Source: Aquimarina atlantica (GTDB taxonomy: Bacteria; Bacteroidota; Bacteroidia; Flavobacteriales; Flavobacteriaceae). Taken from it: 64,000 bases of DNA. The stretch spans positions 62,001 through 126,000 of the forward strand of contig NZ_AQRA01000004.1 in the NCBI RefSeq assembly GCF_000626715.1, read 5' to 3'. This document shows positions 43,306 through 53,212 of this stretch, piece by piece. Position 1 is the first letter of the stretch, and every line of letters begins with the position of its first letter. The notes under the pieces were generated by a model. The model had not been told where the DNA came from, ran no database searches, and saw only the letters and a program-made list of their open reading frames with translations. Position numbers and translations under genes: made by a program.

Positions 43306-44634
43306 TTATAGCGCTTTTAGATATTCGACCAGATCATCTTGTTCCTGATTTGATAACTCTAGACCAAAATGATCGTTATAATGTATAACTACATCATTAA
43401 GAGTAGTAAATCGCCCATCATGAAAGAAACCATTACCATTAGATTTAACAAATATTCCTCTTAATGGTGGTGTTCTGTACATTTCTGTAGGGGATCTCTT
43501 TGCTTCAAAATCATCGATACCAATTTCTTCTGGAGTATGTAATATATTATCTGCAAAAGCACGCCCAGAATGACAAGAAATACAATTTGCTTTGCCTTCA
43601 AACAGTATTTTACCACGAATTGCCGAAGTCTCATCATAACTATCCGGATCTGGAGTTGGAGCTAGTATTGATAATTGATATTCTCGTAAGCCTTCCAGTT
43701 TCGAATCTACCATATCTACAGGTACGCTAACATCAAACAATCCTCTTTCTACTGCAAGTGGAAATTTTTCGGGATCATTTAATCTTTGATCAGAGAAATT
43801 CCCTTGTCCTCCCATGACCAAAACACCAATAAACCTATTCCAAAAGGATACTTCGCCCCAACCAGTATACGTTTCGTGGGTTATCCCCTGTAACCCATAA
43901 GCTGGTGGTATTACCAATGTTGCCAATTCTCCGTTAGGTTTTGTTACTTTTCCGTCCATTAATAATGTGGGGGCAAATCTTCCTGGCCCCCATGCATTAA
44001 CAACACTATTAAAAGTCTCGACATCAACATCTAAAATAGCTGCAAGAGGAGCGTTTTTAACAAATCCCAAAATAGCTCCGACATTAAGATCTGTATTTGC
44101 CCAACCATCTTTCCTGCTTCCAATCCCAGAGGTAAATGAATCATCTACTGTAGAATGACATAAGGCACATGTGATTCCCACAGAAGTTAATTTTTTATTT
44201 TCATCAAAACTTCCTTTTACACCAATAACTGCATCCAAATCTAACAAAGCTATTGTGGTCATTGGGTCTGTTAAATCAATACTTCCATCTGTAATACCAT
44301 CGACTACAGCTTGTGGTAATACTTCTGCATCTACTTTAAGTCCTATTGCCAAAGCTGTAGTTGGGTCAAGACCCGGTCCAAAACCTCCATTTGCTGTTCC
44401 CAAAATAGCTTTATCCAACTCTAATAAATCTGTCCATTGCGCCTCACTTCCAAAAGTGTCATGCCTAAAAATTTCTTTTCCCTGGGCAACCAAAGAAGGA
44501 TCCAAATTAAGTTCTACCGGAGGTGGTATTACCAATTCTTCGGGTATTGGAATCAAATCATCATCCTTACACTGAGTAAAAAGTATACTAATGCCAAAGA
44601 GCATCAGAAAGAATATTATTTTTCTTAGTTTCAT
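43306..44634 (-). CDS. Di-haem cytochrome c peroxidase-like lipoprotein
   Basis: A 442-aa lipoprotein (SILFTQCKDD, Cys22). Two haem-binding sites are visible: CALCH (Cys156-His160) and CISCHSGRAFADNILH near residue 356. The C-terminus has YRTPPLRGIFVKSNGNGFFHDGRFTTLNDVVIHYND, typical of the CcpA/MauG family. Expected reaction: peroxide reduction or another two-haem oxidation in the periplasm. The 442-aa length, longer than the ~330 of classic CcpA, is due to an extended N-terminal half. It needs CcsBA, encoded just downstream. Confidence 0.9.
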   Translation of the reverse strand: MKLRKIIFFLMLFGISILFTQCKDDDLIPIPEELVIPPPVELNLDPSLVAQGKEIFRHDTFGSEAQWTDLLELDKAILGTANGGFGPGLDPTTALAIGLKVDAEVLPQAVVDGITDGSIDLTDPMTTIALLDLDAVIGVKGSFDENKKLTSVGITCALCHSTVDDSFTSGIGSRKDGWANTDLNVGAILGFVKNAPLAAILDVDVETFNSVVNAWGPGRFAPTLLMDGKVTKPNGELATLVIPPAYGLQGITHETYTGWGEVSFWNRFIGVLVMGGQGNFSDQRLNDPEKFPLAVERGLFDVSVPVDMVDSKLEGLREYQLSILAPTPDPDSYDETSAIRGKILFEGKANCISCHSGRAFADNILHTPEEIGIDDFEAKRSPTEMYRTPPLRGIFVKSNGNGFFHDGRFTTLNDVVIHYNDHFGLELSNQEQDDLVEYLKAL

Positions 44635-44936
44635 AGCGGTTATTTTTAATGAATTATGTAAAAGTTTTGATCATTCATGTAGTATTAATTTTTACGAGTT
44701 TTTCGCTATTGTATTAGCTACACGAGGATTTATTGTAAACCTTAGATAAATGCATCTAAAAAAGGTTACAAAATTTTGCGTTTTTTTAAACCAGGGCTAA
44801 TTTTGATGGGTACTACTCCCTAAATATTTTATTCTGGATTAGTATCAATACTGCCTTTTACTACAGAACTCATTTAAAATAAAAATGAAAAAGTGTATTA
44901 CTCTACTTTTTATGGGAACTTCCTTATTTTAGCCAA
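44635..44936. other. 302-bp divergent intergenic region
   Basis: Lies between divergent genes (peroxidase leftward, DUF2520 protein rightward) and must contain both promoters. No hairpin, repeat or small ORF worth listing was seen. Confidence 0.5.
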
Positions 44937-45701
44937 ATGATTAGAGTTATAATTCTTGGTGCCGGTAATGTAGCTAAACACTTGTATACTGCTTTTTATA
45001 ATCAAAAATCGGTAGAAGTTGTACAGTGTTACAATCGTAAAGGATTACCGTTACATCCTGATCAGAAAGAAAACACTATTATACAGGATTTTAGCGCTCT
45101 GCAAGAAGCAGATATTTATATTCTGGCGGTAAGTGATGATGCAATTGAAGAGGTTTCTAACCTATTACCTTTTACAAATAAGCTTATCGTACATACCTCT
45201 GGTAGTGTTCCTATGAATGCTCTGGCGAATACTAATAAGAGAGGTGTTTTTTATCCATTACAAACATTTAGTAAAGATAAAACTGTTGACTTTAGCACTA
45301 TTCCTTTTTGTTTGGAGGCTGAAAATGAAACCGATCTCATGCTGTTAAAAGAACTAAGCACTACCCTTTCTAATAAGGTATATGAAATTTCTTCAGAACA
45401 ACGTAATATACTTCATGTTTCTGCTGTATTCGTAAATAATTTCACAAATTATTTGTTTTCAACAGCAAACGATATTTGTAATGAACATGATGTTCCTTTT
45501 GAAATTTTACATCCTTTGATTTTGGAGACTGCACAAAAAATCACAAAAATGAATCCAGATCTGGCTCAAACAGGACCCGGGATACGTAATGATTCTAAAA
45601 CCATAAACAGGCATTTAAAAATAATAACCGATACTACACAACAAGAACTATATAAAACCCTTACCAAAGCAATACAATCTAAATATGGAAAAAAGTTATA
45701 A
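44937..45701 (+). CDS. Rossmann-like / DUF2520 oxidoreductase-like protein
   Basis: A 254-aa protein with an N-terminal Rossmann motif (VIILGAGNVAKHLYTAF), then a segment ADIYILAVSDDAIEEV, and a C-terminal DUF2520 helical domain (FVNNFTNYLFSTANDICNEHDVPFEILHPLI). It is related to pyrroline-5-carboxylate-reductase/ketopantoate-reductase folds, but the substrate is unknown. In many Bacteroidota it stands next to the KdsC phosphatase, as here, where the genes overlap by 17 bp. Confidence 0.85.
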   Translation: MIRVIILGAGNVAKHLYTAFYNQKSVEVVQCYNRKGLPLHPDQKENTIIQDFSALQEADIYILAVSDDAIEEVSNLLPFTNKLIVHTSGSVPMNALANTNKRGVFYPLQTFSKDKTVDFSTIPFCLEAENETDLMLLKELSTTLSNKVYEISSEQRNILHVSAVFVNNFTNYLFSTANDICNEHDVPFEILHPLILETAQKITKMNPDLAQTGPGIRNDSKTINRHLKIITDTTQQELYKTLTKAIQSKYGKKL

Positions 45702-46209
45702 AGAATATCTACAGCACATTACCACTTTTATTTTTGATGTAGATGGTGTACTTACCGATGGTACTGTCATTATCAATACCGATGGACAACTGCTAAGAAC
45801 AATGAATATTAAAGATGGATACGCATTGAAAACTGCAATACAACAGGGTTTTAAAGTATGTATTATTTCTGGAGGAAAAAACGAAGGTGTGCGGCAACGT
45901 TTAAAAGGCTTAGGAATAACCGATATATATCTTGGAGCACATCACAAAGTAGAACAACTAAATGAATACCTCGAAACTAATAACATTAACATAAAAAATG
46001 TGTTATATATGGGAGATGATATTCCTGATTTACCAGTCATGAAAATGGTAGGATTGCCAACTTGTCCTCAAGATGCAGTTGCAGAAGTAAAAGAAGTTTC
46101 TAAATACGTGTCCTATAAAAAGGGAGGTAAAGGATGTGCAAGAGATGTTATCGAACAAGTACTTAAAGTCCAGGAGAAATGGATATTAGATTTTGATGCA
46201 AAGGCATAA
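45685..46209 (+). CDS. kdsC: KdsC-like HAD phosphatase
   Basis: A 174-aa C0-type HAD hydrolase: motif I FIFDVDGVLTDG, motif II in IISGGKN, and motif III MGDDIPDLPVMKMVG. Size and the motif set match 3-deoxy-D-manno-octulosonate 8-phosphate phosphatase, which releases KDO for lipopolysaccharide inner core. A related YrbI-type sugar phosphatase is also possible. Co-translated with the DUF2520 gene. Confidence 0.88.
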   Translation: MEKSYKEYLQHITTFIFDVDGVLTDGTVIINTDGQLLRTMNIKDGYALKTAIQQGFKVCIISGGKNEGVRQRLKGLGITDIYLGAHHKVEQLNEYLETNNINIKNVLYMGDDIPDLPVMKMVGLPTCPQDAVAEVKEVSKYVSYKKGGKGCARDVIEQVLKVQEKWILDFDAKA

Positions 46210-46253
46210 CAAGATTTTTTTTGAAAATTATATATTAGAAATTACTTATTTAA

Positions 46254-46823
46254 ATGAAGATCGTATTCGCTACAAATAATCTTAATAAAATAAAAGAAGT
46301 ACAAGCATTACTACCTTCTACTATACAAATAGTAGGACTTGGCGATATAGGTTGTATAGAAGATATTCCTGAAACTTCTTCTACTATTGAAGGTAATGCA
46401 ATGCAAAAGGCCAATTATATCAAAGAGCATTATGGGTTTGATTGTTTTGCAGATGATACAGGTCTTGAAGTCGAATCGTTGCATGGTGCTCCCGGAGTAT
46501 ACTCGGCAAGGTATGCCGGTGAAGCCAAAGATGCTAATGCCAATATGGATAAACTTTTAAAAGAATTAAAAGAAAAAGAAAATCGTAAAGCACAGTTTAA
46601 AACTGTAATCTCTTTGGTAGCTAATAAAAAAATCAAAACATTTACAGGAATATGCTCTGGTTCTATTACCAAAGATAAGAGAGGTAAAGGAGGGTTTGGG
46701 TATGACCCCGTTTTTTTACCCGATGGATATACCGAAACATTTGCCGAACTTTCTTTATCAGAAAAAAACAAGATCGGTCATCGAGGAAAAGCAGTACGCA
46801 AGCTTATTGAATATTTTTTATGA
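46254..46823 (+). CDS. rdgB: RdgB/HAM1 non-canonical purine NTP pyrophosphatase
   Basis: A 189-aa enzyme with the family start [15 protein letters not shown], the acidic active-site stretch [26 protein letters not shown], and the C-terminal [34 protein letters not shown]. It hydrolyses dITP/XTP and dUTP-like purine NTPs to the monophosphate to keep damaged bases out of DNA and RNA. It follows kdsC by 44 bp and is convergent with the CPBP gene, 1 bp apart. Confidence 0.95.
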   Translation: MKIVFATNNLNKIKEVQALLPSTIQIVGLGDIGCIEDIPETSSTIEGNAMQKANYIKEHYGFDCFADDTGLEVESLHGAPGVYSARYAGEAKDANANMDKLLKELKEKENRKAQFKTVISLVANKKIKTFTGICSGSITKDKRGKGGFGYDPVFLPDGYTETFAELSLSEKNKIGHRGKAVRKLIEYFL

Positions 46824-46824
46824 T

Positions 46825-47457
46825 TTATCCAGAACCGGGAAAAGCTAACATCTCTCCCATACCAACAGTAAATAACCAATTACCATAAATAGCATGTTCT
46901 ATAGAAACTAAGGTAGTGGATTTTGTTTTTTGGTAAGTATAAGCAAATAATAAACCACCAACAAAAGTTAATACTTGCACTAAAAAACTACTCAAAAAAA
47001 GATGGGCTAAGGAAAAAAGGATTGCGTTTATAAAAATAAATAACCACTTATTACTAATCAGATTCTCATAACGCTCATAAAAAAAGGTTCTATATATAAT
47101 CTCCTGTGGCCAAACAGACAAGAATGTATATACAAAAAGAATAATTACCCATAATCCCGGTTTTTTTATAAGTACAGAAAACAACTTATCCGGAGCAATT
47201 AAAAAGACATACACTGCGGTTATTATCACAATAATCCCAAACTTAACTATAATTTCTTTCCAAAAAGGTTTCCAATATGCTTTAACAGGAAATTTCAACC
47301 TCAACAATCCTTTCTTTTTAAGAAAGACCAGAATATAAATAAACCCAAAAACAGTAGGTATAACTTTAAAAAGAAAGTGAGTATCTAATAAAAAGCTTAT
47401 CGGTAGTAATACAAAAAAGCAAAATAACTCTAAGCCTTTATAAGTGTTAGTTTCCAT
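46825..47457 (-). CDS. CPBP-family intramembrane protease-like protein
   Basis: A 210-aa membrane protein with about six helices. The Abi/CPBP motif 1 is present as WPQEIIYRTFFYERYENL, with one Glu where many members have EE, motif 2 has an Arg-x3-Phe/His region (ILFSLAHLFLSSFLVQ), and motif 3 is HAIYGNWLFTVG. The family contains Rce1-type metalloproteases and immunity proteins. Substrate unknown. It ends 1 bp after the rdgB stop on the other strand. Confidence 0.82.
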   Translation of the reverse strand: METNTYKGLELFCFFVLLPISFLLDTHFLFKVIPTVFGFIYILVFLKKKGLLRLKFPVKAYWKPFWKEIIVKFGIIVIITAVYVFLIAPDKLFSVLIKKPGLWVIILFVYTFLSVWPQEIIYRTFFYERYENLISNKWLFIFINAILFSLAHLFLSSFLVQVLTFVGGLLFAYTYQKTKSTTLVSIEHAIYGNWLFTVGMGEMLAFPGSG

Positions 47458-48298
47458 CCTATTAGTTTTCGACTAATTTCAATATAAAAAATGAAACCAA
47501 CACTATCAAGTATTGAAATTAGAATAGTGATTTTTTAACTATAGCAACACCTAAATATACGTTCATAATAAAAAAAAGCCTCTGGGGTATGAGGCTTATT
47601 AGGGTTTGGGGCGAAATTAATTTGGGCAAAAAAGACTAATTCTAGTTCAATGGGCTAATCAATATTTTAATTTCTTTATGTTTTTTCTTTTTGACATTTC
47701 AAAAGTATGTTGTTGAAATCAAAGTCTTACAAAACAACAGTATCAAAAATAATAAAATATCGATAAAATACCAAAAAATCAGATTAAATACATGATTTGT
47801 TTAACATATAATTATGATTATGTTATAATTGGTTCGTTAAACATCACATGTGAATCATAATGAAGGATAAAAAAACCAAAAGAAGCTAGTATAAATAAAG
47901 CCTATAAATGTCTTACCCATATAAAAAGCAAAAAGCCTCTGGGTATGAGGCTTATTAGGTTTAGTGTTTAAAATAACTCATTAAGAATTATTTTACTGGG
48001 ACAAAAAAAGTCACAAAACAATCAAAAAATTTCAACTTTTCTCTTATTCTTTTTCTTTCACACTTCAAAAATAAAACACATTACAAATTTTATAATAAAA
48101 TCACTGTCCGATAAAATCAAAAATATAGACGAAATACACAAAAACAAGATTAAATGTGTGTTTTTACTATTTTAATTCAACATTTTATATTCTTACATCT
48201 TTTCTATTTAGGTTTAAAAGTAATTAAACTCAATACAGACGTTGCATAGCTTTTATTAATATCGTAACATTACATCCATAAAATTTCGAATTTAGCAT
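47458..48298. repeat. 841-bp noncoding region with a duplicated ~350-bp unit
   Basis: Two copies of a noncoding unit lie about 356 bp apart (hairpins at ~47577 and ~47934). Each starts with AAAAAGCCTCTGGG(G)TATGAGGCTTATTAGG, a terminator-like hairpin (GCCTC / GAGGC), continues through an AT-rich stretch with TTTTTCTTT near a CTTCAAAA-type element, then an (AT)AAAATA-rich area, and ends in AGATTAAAT and a TTTAAC/TTTAAT segment. The copies are diverged. No ORF is present. They may be old tandem repeats of a regulatory RNA or a nonautonomous element. Confidence 0.6.
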
Positions 48299-49783
48299 AT
48301 GGAAAGTCAAAACATCACACCTACCAATCCCCAAAACGAAGATATTATTGAGAATAAAGAATTAAGCATCTGGGAAGCATTGATTCCAATTATTGCATTG
48401 GTTGTTATGTTATTCTTTAATGTCTATTATATTTATGGTGATGAAGCAATTAGTGGAAGTAATCAGTTCGTTTTACTTATGGGGGCTGCAGTAGCTGCGA
48501 TCGTAGGATTTTATAATAAGGTAACTTATAAACAAATGATGGAAGAAGTTGCCAAAAATATAAAATCAACCTCTAGCGCATTAATTATACTATTATTGGT
48601 AGGATCGTTAGCAGGAACCTGGTTGATTAGCGGTATTATCCCTACCATGATTTATTATGGTTTACAAATTCTTAATCCAACTATTTTCCTGGCTGCCTGT
48701 GTAATTATTTGTGCTATTATATCTATTGCAACAGGTAGCTCCTGGACTACCTCTGCAACTGTAGGTATTGCACTTATTGGTATTGGTGATACCCTGGGAA
48801 TCTCTCTCGGGATGACAGCAGGTGCTGTAATCTCTGGTGCTTATTTTGGAGATAAAATGTCTCCCCTATCCGATACCACAAACCTAGCCCCCGCAATGGC
48901 TGGCGGAGAGTTATTTTCTCATATAAAATATATGGCGTATACAACTATACCTACTATAGTAATCACGCTACTGGTTTTTATTGTTATCGGATTTACTATT
49001 GATACCTCTGGAACTCCCGAAATTAGCGAACAGTTACATGTTATTGATAATGCTTTTAATATTTCTCCCTGGTTATTTATTGTTCCTGTTTTAATTATTG
49101 GTTTAATTATTAAAAAAACACCTCCAGTAGTCGCATTACTTATAGGTACACTGTTTGGTGCTATTGCTGCCGTTATTGCTCAACCAGAAATCGTAACGAC
49201 CGTTGCCGGTAGTGACGAATTCACATTTAATTCTGCATATAAAGGAGTGATGAATGCAATAACAACAAAAACATCTATACAAACATCCAATGCCGAACTT
49301 ACTAAACTATTTACCTCTAAAGGAATGGTCGGAATGTTAAATACCATTTGGTTAATACTATGCGCAATGGTATTTGGTGGTGTGATGGATGCGATTGGAG
49401 CATTAGCTAGAATTAGTAAAGCTTTATTGAATTTATTCGATTCGGTATTTGGCCTTTTTGCCAGTACGGTAGTAAGCTGCCTTGCACTAAATGTAACTGC
49501 ATCTGATCAATATTTAGCTATCGTAGTACCAGGAAGAATGTATGCCAAAGCTTATAAAGATAAAGGACTAGCACCAGAAAACCTTAGTCGTACTCTAGAG
49601 GATTCGGGAACTGTTACTTCGGTTCTAATTCCCTGGAATACTTGTGGAGCTTATCAAAGTGGAGTACTAAATGTACCTGTATTGGATTATTTCTTTTTTG
49701 CTATTTTTAACTGGCTTAGTCCATTTATGACACTAATTTTTGCTGCTTTCAGAATTAAAATAAAGCAGTTGGCTAAAGGCTAA
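48299..49783 (+). CDS. nhaC: Na+/H+ antiporter NhaC family protein
   Basis: A 494-aa membrane protein with about twelve helices. The family core is visible in ATGSSWTTSATVGIALIGIGDTLGISLGMTAGAVISGAYFGDKMSPLSDTTNLAPAMAG and in the second repeat SRTLEDSGTVTSVLIPWNTCGAYQSGVL. NhaC antiporters exchange Na+ for protons, and some relatives move organic acids (malate/lactate). The salt-adapted context fits a marine flavobacterium. It is monocistronic, ending in a strong terminator. Confidence 0.92.
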   Translation: MESQNITPTNPQNEDIIENKELSIWEALIPIIALVVMLFFNVYYIYGDEAISGSNQFVLLMGAAVAAIVGFYNKVTYKQMMEEVAKNIKSTSSALIILLLVGSLAGTWLISGIIPTMIYYGLQILNPTIFLAACVIICAIISIATGSSWTTSATVGIALIGIGDTLGISLGMTAGAVISGAYFGDKMSPLSDTTNLAPAMAGGELFSHIKYMAYTTIPTIVITLLVFIVIGFTIDTSGTPEISEQLHVIDNAFNISPWLFIVPVLIIGLIIKKTPPVVALLIGTLFGAIAAVIAQPEIVTTVAGSDEFTFNSAYKGVMNAITTKTSIQTSNAELTKLFTSKGMVGMLNTIWLILCAMVFGGVMDAIGALARISKALLNLFDSVFGLFASTVVSCLALNVTASDQYLAIVVPGRMYAKAYKDKGLAPENLSRTLEDSGTVTSVLIPWNTCGAYQSGVLNVPVLDYFFFAIFNWLSPFMTLIFAAFRIKIKQLAKG

Positions 49784-49801
49784 TAACGATCAACAACATA
49801 C

Positions 49802-49833
49802 AAAAAAGCACATTGAGAACAATGTGCTTTTTT
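49802..49833 (+). terminator. Rho-independent terminator
   Basis: Perfect 14-bp stem AAAAAAGCACATTG / CAATGTGCTTTTTT with an AGAA loop, 18 bp after the nhaC stop. Confidence 0.9.
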
Positions 49834-50079
49834 GTATTCCTAGATGTTTTAAAAGCATATTCATTCAGAATAAATTCGAAATAGAAAAAAAGTAAAACCT
49901 GCTAACCAACACATTACATATCAGTACTTAAGTTCAATTAGCCCTAATAAAATTCGAATACCGCATCAAAAACCACTCTTTTTTAGAATAGTTTTCAGTT
50001 TTTAACACAAAAAACAAGAATACCACTATTAAATACATGCAATTATAGATTTTTGAAATCTTAACATAAACTTAATATT

Positions 50080-51318
50080 ATGAAAACAATTCAAAAAATT
50101 ATTCGCATCAAAATGGTTCTAATCATGTTTGGAATCGCAATTTTTTTAAATTCTTGTTCTAAAGAAGAAGTTTCTGAGGACCTATCTACAGAAATTCCTT
50201 CTACAGGTATTAGTGCAGCTCAAGCAGTTCCTAATAGCTATATCATTGTTTTTAAAGAAGATGAAAAATTAAAAAAGAACAAACAAAAAGTAACCCAAAA
50301 AGCATCTGGTATTCTATCTAAGCACAAAATTTCTTCGGATAAAATGAAATTTGTTTACGAAACTGCAATACAAGGATTTAACGTTGATGACATTTCTACA
50401 AAAGAAGTAGAGTTACTTAAAAATGATCCTGATATTCTTGCTGTAGAGCCTAATTACATCGAGAAATTAGACGTTACTGTAGAACAAGGAGTAATGCCTT
50501 CTGTAACAACATCTAATAAGGCTGCAGCTACTGAAGGCTATTATGAAACCGGAGGAGATTATGTAGACTGGGGAGTTGTAAGAGTTGGAGGATACACCTA
50601 CTCTACCGATAAAACTGCATGGGTTCTGGATAGTGGTGTGTATGCTCATCCTGATCTTAACATCGATTATGATCGAAGTACTACTTTTGTAGATAACAAT
50701 TGGGGAGACAGAAACGGTCATGGTACTCACGTAGCAGGAATCATTGGTGCAATGCATAATGGGGATGGTGTTGTTGGAGTTGCTCCAGGAGCTAAAATCG
50801 TTGCGGTAAAAGTATTAAGTGATGAAGGAAGTGGAACACAAGCACAAATCATTGCAGGAATCAATTATGTTGCTAATAATGCTAGCTATGGTGATGTATG
50901 GAACTATAGTATAGGGTCTAAAAAAAGAAAAATTACTGTAGCTTATGAAACTGCTTTTAAAAACTTGGCCAAAGTAACCTTTGGAGCTATGGCTGCGGGA
51001 AATCAAAACGATGATGTACAATACTACTCTCCACAAAGAGAATTTATATCAAATGCTTGGGTAGTTGGCAACATGACCTCTTCAGATGCTGCTGCATCAG
51101 GTTCTAATTATGGAGATAACGTACATGCATGGGGACCAGGAACAGGGATTTGGTCGTGTGGTATAGGTGGCAATGAATTTGCAAAAAAATCAGGTACTTC
51201 TATGGCTTCTCCTTATGTGGCAGGTGTATTACTAGTTAGAGGAAATGGCAAAATTATTAGTGATGGCACTGTTAGCAAAGGAGGATATTCTGCTTCTATA
51301 GCAGTCGTAAAAAAATAA
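50080..51318 (+). CDS. Subtilisin-like serine protease lipoprotein, copy 1
   Basis: A 412-aa S8-family protease. It has an SPII signal (IFLNSCSKEE, Cys26), an I9-type propeptide (VPNSYIIVFKEDEKL ... DILAVEPNYIEKLD, residues about 50-132), and a proteinase-K-like catalytic domain with Asp184 (WVLDSG), His214 (NGHGTHVAG), oxyanion Asn308 (AAGNQND) and Ser374 (SGTSMASP). No type IX C-terminal sorting domain is present, so it is probably anchored by lipid at the outer membrane. It is about 85% similar to the next gene by eye and part of a tandem duplication. Confidence 0.94.
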   Translation: MKTIQKIIRIKMVLIMFGIAIFLNSCSKEEVSEDLSTEIPSTGISAAQAVPNSYIIVFKEDEKLKKNKQKVTQKASGILSKHKISSDKMKFVYETAIQGFNVDDISTKEVELLKNDPDILAVEPNYIEKLDVTVEQGVMPSVTTSNKAAATEGYYETGGDYVDWGVVRVGGYTYSTDKTAWVLDSGVYAHPDLNIDYDRSTTFVDNNWGDRNGHGTHVAGIIGAMHNGDGVVGVAPGAKIVAVKVLSDEGSGTQAQIIAGINYVANNASYGDVWNYSIGSKKRKITVAYETAFKNLAKVTFGAMAAGNQNDDVQYYSPQREFISNAWVVGNMTSSDAAASGSNYGDNVHAWGPGTGIWSCGIGGNEFAKKSGTSMASPYVAGVLLVRGNGKIISDGTVSKGGYSASIAVVKK

Positions 51319-51679
51319 AACCATTCTAATGATATTTTTATTTCAGAAATTAATTAGTTGTACATAAGCAAACTTAGTTGTTTGTGTATGCTGTAAAAGG
51401 CTGTTTAACATGTTAAACAGCCTTTATTCTTTATTCTGAGGAAGGTTTAAAAATCATATTTATTGATAAAAAATTCGAAATAAAAAATCAGTAAAATCCT
51501 ACTAAACAACATATTACATTCTATCTTCTTTGTTTACCAGGTCCTAATAAAATTCGAATATCACATCAAAAAGAACTATTTTTTAGAATTGTTTTCAGTT
51601 TTTAACAAAAAAGTTAAGAATATGATTGTTAAGTATGTGTATTTATAGATTTTTGAAAACATAACATAAACTTAATATT
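51319..51679. other. 361-bp gap between tandem proteases
   Basis: Holds a terminator for copy 1 (51395-51425) and then the duplicated promoter region of copy 2. The stretch 51540-51680 matches 49945-50080 closely (CCTAATAAAATTCGAATA ... TTTTCAGTTTTTAACA ... AACATAAACTTAATATTATG). No other gene is present. Confidence 0.75.
51395..51425 (+). terminator. Rho-independent terminator of protease copy 1
   Basis: Perfect inverted repeat AAAGGCTGTTTAACA / TGTTAAACAGCCTTT with almost no loop, then TATTC. Near-identical to the one after copy 2. Confidence 0.85.
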
Positions 51680-52927
51680 ATGAAAACAATTCAAAAAATT
51701 ATTCGCATTAAGATGGTTCTAATCATGTTTGGAATCGCAACTTTTTTAAACTCTTGTTCTAAAGAAGAAGTCTCTGGGGAAGTATCAACAGAAATTCCTT
51801 CTACAGATATTAGTGCTGCACAAGCGGTTCCTAATAGCTATATTATTGTTTTTAAAGAAGATGAAAAATTAAAAAAGAACAAACAAAAAGTAACCCAAAA
51901 AGCATCTGGTATTTTATCTAAATACAAAATTTCTTCGGATAAAATGAAATTTGTTTATGAAACTGCGATACAAGGATTTAACGTTGATGGCATTTCTACA
52001 AAAGAAGTAGAGTTACTTAAAAACGATCCTGATATTCTTGCTGTAGAGCCTAATTACATCGAGAAATTAGACGTTACCGTAGAACAAGGAGTAATGCCTA
52101 CTGTAACAACAGGAAAAGACTCTAATAAGGCTGCGGCTACTACCGGTTATTATGAAACCGGAGGAGATTATGTAGACTGGGGAGTTGTAAGAGTTGGAGG
52201 ATACACCTACTCTACTGGAAAAACGGCATGGGTTCTGGATAGTGGTGTGTATGCTCATCCTGATCTTAACATCGATTATAATCGTAGTACTACTTTTGTA
52301 GATAACAATTGGGGAGACAGAAACGGGCATGGTACTCACGTGGCAGGAACCATTGGTGCAATGCATAATGGGGATGGTGTTGTTGGAGTTGCTCCAGGGG
52401 CTACAATTGTTGCAGTAAAAGTATTAAGTGATAGCGGATCTGGAACACAAGCGCAGATCATAGCAGGAATCAATTATGTTGCTAATAATGCTAGCTATGG
52501 TGATGTATGGAATTATAGTATAGGGTTTACTAGCAGAACAATTAGTGTAGCTTACGAAACGGCTTTTAGAAACTTAGCAAGAACTACATTTGGCGCTATG
52601 GCTGCTGGTAATAATAATGATGATGTACGATATTACTCACCACAAAGAGCATATATCGAAGGATGCTGGGTAGTTGGAAACATGACCAATATAGATGTTG
52701 CTGCAGGCGGTTCTAGCTACGGAGACAATGTACATGCATGGGCTCCGGGAACAAGAATCTGGTCTTGTGGTATAGGCGGTAACGAATTTGCACTAAAATC
52801 TGGTACTTCAATGGCTTCTCCTCATTTGGCAGGTATATTGCTTGTTAATGGAACTGGTAAGATTTATACTGATGGTAATATTAGCAAAGGAGGATATACA
52901 GCTCCTATAGGGGTCGCAAAAAAATAA
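51680..52927 (+). CDS. Subtilisin-like serine protease lipoprotein, copy 2
   Basis: A 415-aa paralogue of the preceding gene, with the same lipobox, I9 propeptide and catalytic domain (Asp187, His217, Ser377). It has three extra residues in the linker before the catalytic domain (TGKDSNKA against TSNKA). Differences cluster in the region around residues 283-340, near the substrate cleft (for example FTSRTISVAYETAFRNLARTTF against SKKRKITVAYETAFKNLAKVTF), which could mean different specificity. Its promoter and terminator are also copies. Confidence 0.94.
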   Translation: MKTIQKIIRIKMVLIMFGIATFLNSCSKEEVSGEVSTEIPSTDISAAQAVPNSYIIVFKEDEKLKKNKQKVTQKASGILSKYKISSDKMKFVYETAIQGFNVDGISTKEVELLKNDPDILAVEPNYIEKLDVTVEQGVMPTVTTGKDSNKAAATTGYYETGGDYVDWGVVRVGGYTYSTGKTAWVLDSGVYAHPDLNIDYNRSTTFVDNNWGDRNGHGTHVAGTIGAMHNGDGVVGVAPGATIVAVKVLSDSGSGTQAQIIAGINYVANNASYGDVWNYSIGFTSRTISVAYETAFRNLARTTFGAMAAGNNNDDVRYYSPQRAYIEGCWVVGNMTNIDVAAGGSSYGDNVHAWAPGTRIWSCGIGGNEFALKSGTSMASPHLAGILLVNGTGKIYTDGNISKGGYTAPIGVAKK

Positions 52928-53000
52928 AGACATTTTAATGATATTATTTCAGAAATTGGTTAATTGTAAATAAGCAAACTTGGTTGTTTGTGTATTCTGT

Positions 53001-53032
53001 AAAAGGCTGTTTAAAATTTTAAACAGCCTTTT
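53001..53032 (+). terminator. Rho-independent terminator of protease copy 2
   Basis: AAAAGGCTGTTTAAAA / TTTTAAACAGCCTTTT, a perfect inverted repeat with a T-run. Confidence 0.85.
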
Positions 53033-53139
53033 CAATTTACTATAGGTAAACCACAAAAATTTACATGGTATCAAGACGAGTTGATTTATCATCCTATAGA
53101 AAACAGGGTTTACTTGATATTTTTGGTTTCTATAATATT

Positions 53140-53171
53140 AAAAGGCTGTATGAAAATTTCATACAGCCTTT
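53140..53171. terminator. Bidirectional terminator before OsmC gene
   Basis: AAAGGCTGTATGAAA / TTTCATACAGCCTTT, then CTTT. It shares the GGCTGT / ACAGCC core with the two protease terminators and lies 42 bp from the OsmC stop on the other strand, so it can end transcripts from both sides. Confidence 0.75.
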
Positions 53172-53212
53172 CTTTATTTACCGCCAAAACGGGTAAATTC
53201 AAACTAAACTAA

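Noticed and set aside
46825..47457. Immunity protein for a bacteriocin
   Set aside because: The CPBP family includes such proteins, but no bacteriocin gene is adjacent; the general membrane-protease label is safer.
47458..48298. CRISPR array
   Set aside because: Only two copies of a long, diverged unit with no regular spacers; it is not a direct-repeat array.
49945..53032. Transposon-mediated duplication of the proteases
   Set aside because: No transposase or terminal inverted repeats were seen; the unit fits unequal recombination of a tandem copy.
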